Source: Pycnopodia helianthoides
Lineage: Eukaryota > Echinodermata > Asteroidea > Forcipulatida > Asteriidae
Length of the DNA stretch: 64,000 nucleotides
Reading direction: 5' to 3'
Assembly: GCA_032158295.1 (NCBI GenBank)
Contig: CM063247.1
Span: forward strand, 22,434,358 to 22,498,357
The translations under genes were made by a program, and so were the position numbers. A model generated the notes under the pieces. The model saw only the letters and a program-made list of their open reading frames with translations, ran no database searches and was not told the DNA's origin. Within the stretch, counting starts at the first letter, position 1. Every line of letters begins with the position of its first letter. Positions 59,510-64,000 of the stretch are shown piece by piece.

Positions 59510-62257
59510 CCGTCGGCGCCACGTGCACGTTCAGTTTTTTTGAATTTGCCACAACTACGGAGCAGGTTGAAAGGGCGCCTATTTGTTCATGTGCAACAAT
59601 GACATAACAGTGCCAGCTGCATTGACTGCCATAACTGTACGTTGAGACGAATTGAAGTGTACATAACCGATGCTTACTAGACATTCGGCAGTGTTATAAT
59701 TTCCGACTTTGGTATACGGTCGTCTGAATGCATTGTTGTTTTATTTCCTAGTGAAGTGAGCACACACACACACATGTTTGTGAATCCCGTAAATCGAGGA
59801 CTTCTCTTTGTTCTCCCATTGTTTGGACTTAGTTTTATTTTAGCGACGTCCGCATAGGTTTTGTACACGAAAGTGAAGCGAGGACGTCCTCGCTCTGTCA
59901 AAACACCTGTATCCATTTTGTTAAAAGTCCTCGGTTTCAACGGGTAGACACGCTCACACACACTTTTGTATACACTTTAGCTATTAGTGTTTTCGTCATG
60001 CAAAATAGAAGCGTCATTATCTTTTCTTTTCCCTTTCTGTTTTTGCACTATGTATGGTAAAACGTAACGTGTCTGTAAGCCAACCAGCTTTATCAAACGT
60101 TGAATCGTCGTAAGAGTAAGTAACTTTACATTTATGATCAGTAATATATCTGCATAAAGAAACGTTTGGCTTGATCAGGCATTATAGTTTATGCTCCCTT
60201 TTTGACAACTAACTACTCGTTGTTTGTTTCCAGTCGTTTTGCATTTTGGATATGCAAAACCTAGAGGAAACCTTCATTTTTTTGTTTGATAATTTAGGCT
60301 CGGTAAAGAGCTACGTGCTGCTGCCACATTGTGATTTAGGCCGACTTGAGCTATGCTGCTGTACATATCAAATGCTTTCAAGAGCTTTTTGATGCCGAAC
60401 GAAAACAAATAATTTATTGCTGACGAATTTATTGCCAACTTGGCCATCACGAGAAGTACCTTGTTGTATTGAGTTCAGCGAAGATTGTCCAATAACCTTA
60501 GTATGATTTGGCGTTTTATTTGGTAACATCTTGAATGAATATGTAAAGTGGCTATTTTCATGATTTTTTTTTCTTCTTCTTCTCGTTGCCACATTTTATT
60601 TACACTACTGCTGTATTGGTCTATGGATGTCATTGTTGGCATTTTGTATAAACTTGTTTAGAAACTCCTATAAGCCATGCTTGTCTATAATCGCTTTATG
60701 CATCGTGGACAGTGGTCTTTTCAATAAAAAAATAATAATAAATAAAAAAAAAACTACAAATACATATACATAAACGAGTAGTTACTCGCGACAGAACTGT
60801 ATAATACCAAGTGACATTGTCGTGGTGGAAAAAAGGTATAATATTTCGTAAGTATACACACCGACCAACAAGTCTCATGATGATCGAGAACTAAATGTCT
60901 TACTGCATAATACCACCTGCATTTACGCCCAAACTTACGCAAACGCACTGTTTGAGACAGACAGTGCGTTTTGCATTCAACAATAGCGTGTAATATTTGT
61001 TCCGGTGAACATAGTCCCTTGCAAACGGTTTCGCCGTCAGATATAATACTCTTTAGACACAATCTTAAAAACAAAAAATTAAGATAATAATAACAATATT
61101 AACAATGATATAAATGAGCAAAAAAATAATAATAATAATAAAATACAAATTAATAATTATTAAAAAAAATATTAGTAAATAAAATAAAATAAAAGAATAA
61201 TAATCCAAGCCATCATACTATATGTAAGCCAACTTATGATACGGTTAGCTTCATTAGGCTTTGTTTAAGAGCATTTCTGCGCAATTCCTTAGAGGGCGGT
61301 AATTGATGGATTTATTTATAAATTGTGGTTCTTCCTTTCGTCAAATAACCATCCAAGAGTACTTTGACTTTTGCCATAATATTTGGCTAGGTCTAAACAG
61401 GAAACTGGGCATTTTTTTGTGTTAATTGTTGACTAACTTTGGAATGAGCACACAGCTTAGTTTACAAACAAGTCTGTTCAGTACATTTGTCTTGGCATCA
61501 TGCAGGGTCGACGTGTCTCTTGACCTTTTGAGGAAAACTGACGCCAGGTGACCTAAGTATGGGAGCTCGTTAACTGTTTTCAATTTGTTGTAGTACTCCG
61601 TTATTGGCATTTTAAGTCCATCATTGATAACCGAATGGAAGGATGAGGGGAATAAAGAAGGACACACAAGTAACAGGAGAAAAAAAAACACGAAAAAACC
61701 CGAAGATTTTTGACTGATCTTATGAAGACTCACATCAGGGAATGTGTTAAAACCCTTAACTGAGGGCTGGTAAAACTCAATTATGGCTCACGTTATTTAT
61801 GTTACTGTTTTCTCCAAAGTGCAATGCACGGGGGGATTCAAAGTCCTTGACTTTCTATAATGGACTATTCCACATATCTAGGGGGGGGCAGGTTCCAGAG
61901 TTGTAAATTGTTGGTGTTCTTCATTTCTTTTTTGAATCTCTTTCTCTTTTTTCGGTGCTTGAAAACAAATATATATATACCTATATACTTTGGGTACACA
62001 ATTGTACAGACGTACAGACCAACCAAGATCTAAAACCTCTGATAAGTAGAGCCATCTGTTCTATGTAGCAGGCTTCCAGATGTATTGCTGTCAGCCTGTG
62101 CTAGGTTCTGTGGTTTCCAACACCCTTGCCTTCTTGCCAATTAAACTTTTTTGGCTTACTGGGGGCCAGTAACATGTGGAACCTTCTTGCATTTGGCTAC
62201 TCCCTCACTTAAAGGTTCGATGCGCACGCAGCACGTACATTTATTGTACGTTAAATG
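59510..62257. other. Non-coding AT-rich DNA downstream of the receptor gene
   Basis: No supportable gene. Low-complexity A/AATA-rich tracts lie at about 60724-60765 and 61064-61203. The rest shows no recognisable repeat or exon. Confidence 0.55.
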
Positions 62258-62620
62258 TGTTATAAAGGATCGATACAACACACTTGGTTAATTGTAGTCT
62301 GAAAGCTTACTGATTGTGAAGTTCGTACTGGAGCAATTTTTTTTTTCGGTGATGTATTTCCCTCTGAAATTAAGTAATTTTTGTTTGGTGAAAATTGCAT
62401 CCGAAAACCTACAAAAAGGCAACCGCTGATTTCGGTTATAAACAAAATTAAGGACAATGTCTTTAACATGCTGAAATTTGTGCATGGTTTTTCACTATTT
62501 TCTCCTGACTCACACAACGGATTAAACCCGAATTTTCATGATTATTTGATTGATCACACACACAACATGAACACTGTCGGCGACTATTTTGTCAGCTCTA
62601 CCAATCCTGTATACTTTTAA
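62258..62620 (-). mobile_element. Repeat family B, copy 2
   Basis: On the minus strand it begins TTAAAAGTATACAGGATTGG followed by TAGAGCTGAC and continues with the same blocks as 17596-17982 (TAGTCGCCGACAGTGT, GTGAAAAACCATG, TTTCAGCATGTTAA, TAGGTTTTCGGATG, AGAGGGAAATA, GTAAGCTTTCAGACTA). The outer end at 62617-62620 is TTAA. The inner end is diverged. Short frames in it come from the repeat, not a gene. Confidence 0.75.
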
Positions 62621-64000
62621 ATTCGATAGAATTTGTTACCGGTATTCGTCTTAGAAGTATTGTGCCGAGTATGAAACGGAAGGGTGTGTCTCATTATCAA
62701 TGTATCAATGATGCATTGGATATGGTAACAAGGCGCAAGGACAGATTGCACTTAACGACATTGGATTGTGTTTATAATGACATTATCAACCCATTTTGTA
62801 ATATTTATCACGGTGATCAAGGACTTTACAGGGCTGGGAACAAAATAACGAGTCACGCCTTCGTATAAATCTTCCAGAAATAAGATGTACGGCAAAGCTT
62901 ACTACAATTAATTGGAAACGAGACCCGGAAAACAAATCTGGTTCACAACATTGTGTGTCAAGTAATAATATTGTATCTTGAGATATACGGGTTAATGAAA
63001 GAAAGTGACTCTGCTGCCTTGGAGCAGAGTTGGATCGATATCTTGGTTATGTATTACAGGGACCCATAGCGCCGAGTAGATGAAAATGTGCTTCTACCAT
63101 TATTAGATATAGGGTTGTTGGAACTACCTGTGACTGCGTGTACACGTATTCTCGTTGACGTCATGTCACGAAACCACTCCATTTGTTCGAGATCCCCATT
63201 TTCTTGTCATATGACACACACAGAGGTAACATTAACATGATCAATACAATTTCATCTATACGGCATCCACGCAGGGCGAGGACCCTCCTGTTCCTCGGGA
63301 TCGGAAACACAGATTAAACGTAGAGGACCGTCTCGAGGCGAGACTACACTCAGCACCCGTAATTAGAGGTGCACAGCTCCAGGGCACACTGCATTTTGTT
63401 TCCCCAGTATAACTTCAACCTCAATTCTTTTCACGGCAAATGGGATAAAGATTTATCTCATTATGTTTAAAGATCGAACAAAGAAAAAAAAAAAACTATT
63501 TTTTTCAGTGATTGTCAAAAGTCTTACTGACGTGTATAGATGCATGGAATTATCAACCTGTTGACTAGACTTCTGCATACCGTATTAAGCCTATGCTATT
63601 GCAAACTACATCCTTCCCGACGAATCAATCTGACGACAAAATACTCAAAGACGACGAAAACGGCAATGACAATGAGGTCAAAACAAGCACATCGAATGGA
63701 CTGTGATTTTCAATGAATAAGTAATCAACAAATGGTATCTGATAGATGCAGGGTGACAATTAGTCTGATTTGAAAAGGTTAAGAGACGGACATAATTGTA
63801 TCATTAAGACGGACAATCTATCTTCGTTGCCTTTTAATCTAATAACTTGACGTCGACTTATGCGGACTGACACTTTTAGTACATTTGGGCAAGTATTTGA
63901 CTTTCTGCTTTTGCGCTTTGTTTTGCTGTCCGGTTGTTTTTCTTGTCTTCATTATTATTTTCGAATCCTGTTTCGTTTCTTATTATTCATTCTTGAGCAC
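62621..64000. other. Non-coding AT-rich DNA
   Basis: No supportable gene or clear repeat. The open frame at 62662-62868 is short and unrecognised. Confidence 0.5.

Overview
The window is animal nuclear DNA. It is AT-rich and gene-poor, with microsatellites, homopolymer runs and short transposon relics, and its one convincing gene is split by long GT-AG introns. That gene is a class A G-protein-coupled receptor that reads best as a kisspeptin-type (GPR54/KISS1R-like) receptor. I infer a marine invertebrate deuterostome, most likely an echinoderm. The reasons are the receptor family (echinoderms and amphioxus keep kisspeptin receptors), the divergence from vertebrate receptors, and the repeat style (small inverted-repeat elements, a tRNA-derived SINE). 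The species cannot be fixed from the sequence alone.

Receptor gene (+ strand, coding span 21221-59074). Coding exon 1 (21221-21667) carries the N-terminal ectodomain, TM1, TM2 and the start of TM3. Coding exon 2 (34781-34916) carries the rest of TM3 with the DRY motif, intracellular loop 2 and the first half of TM4. Coding exon 3 (58464-59074) carries the end of TM4 through TM7 and the C-tail. The introns are 13,113 bp (phase 0) and 23,547 bp (phase 1). The joined frame encodes 397 residues and all class A landmark residues are present, so the gene looks intact. A GC-richer segment at 20.88-21.2 kb is the likely promoter/5'UTR and holds a 17-codon upstream ORF. A candidate poly(A) signal lies at 59504.

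Flank 1-20.8 kb. I see no convincing gene. It holds inverted-repeat elements (3.9, 6.9, 16.7 and 17.6 kb), a tRNA-like SINE on the minus strand (11.6-11.9 kb), three clusters of short palindromes (1.45, 12.76 and 16.83 kb), a 32-bp minisatellite (8.2 kb), a 164-bp duplication next to TG repeats (14.2 kb) and an exact-period 200-bp tandem duplication (19.2 kb). One minus-strand open stretch at 16.4-16.7 kb could be an exon of something I do not recognise.

Introns and downstream. Intron 1 contains a 1-kb CAACGG-type hexanucleotide array with higher-order structure (26.7-27.7 kb) and a MITE with near-perfect terminal repeats (30.1 kb). Intron 2 contains diverged tandem duplications (39.6 and 41.9 kb), a minus-oriented copy of the 7/16.7-kb repeat family (42.4 kb), a long GA tract (47.9 kb) and a dispersed GAAGTGACCTAT motif cluster (51.7-52.1 kb). 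Downstream of the gene there is only AT-rich DNA and one more repeat copy (62.3-62.6 kb). No rRNA, confident tRNA, CRISPR or bacterial/viral gene was seen.
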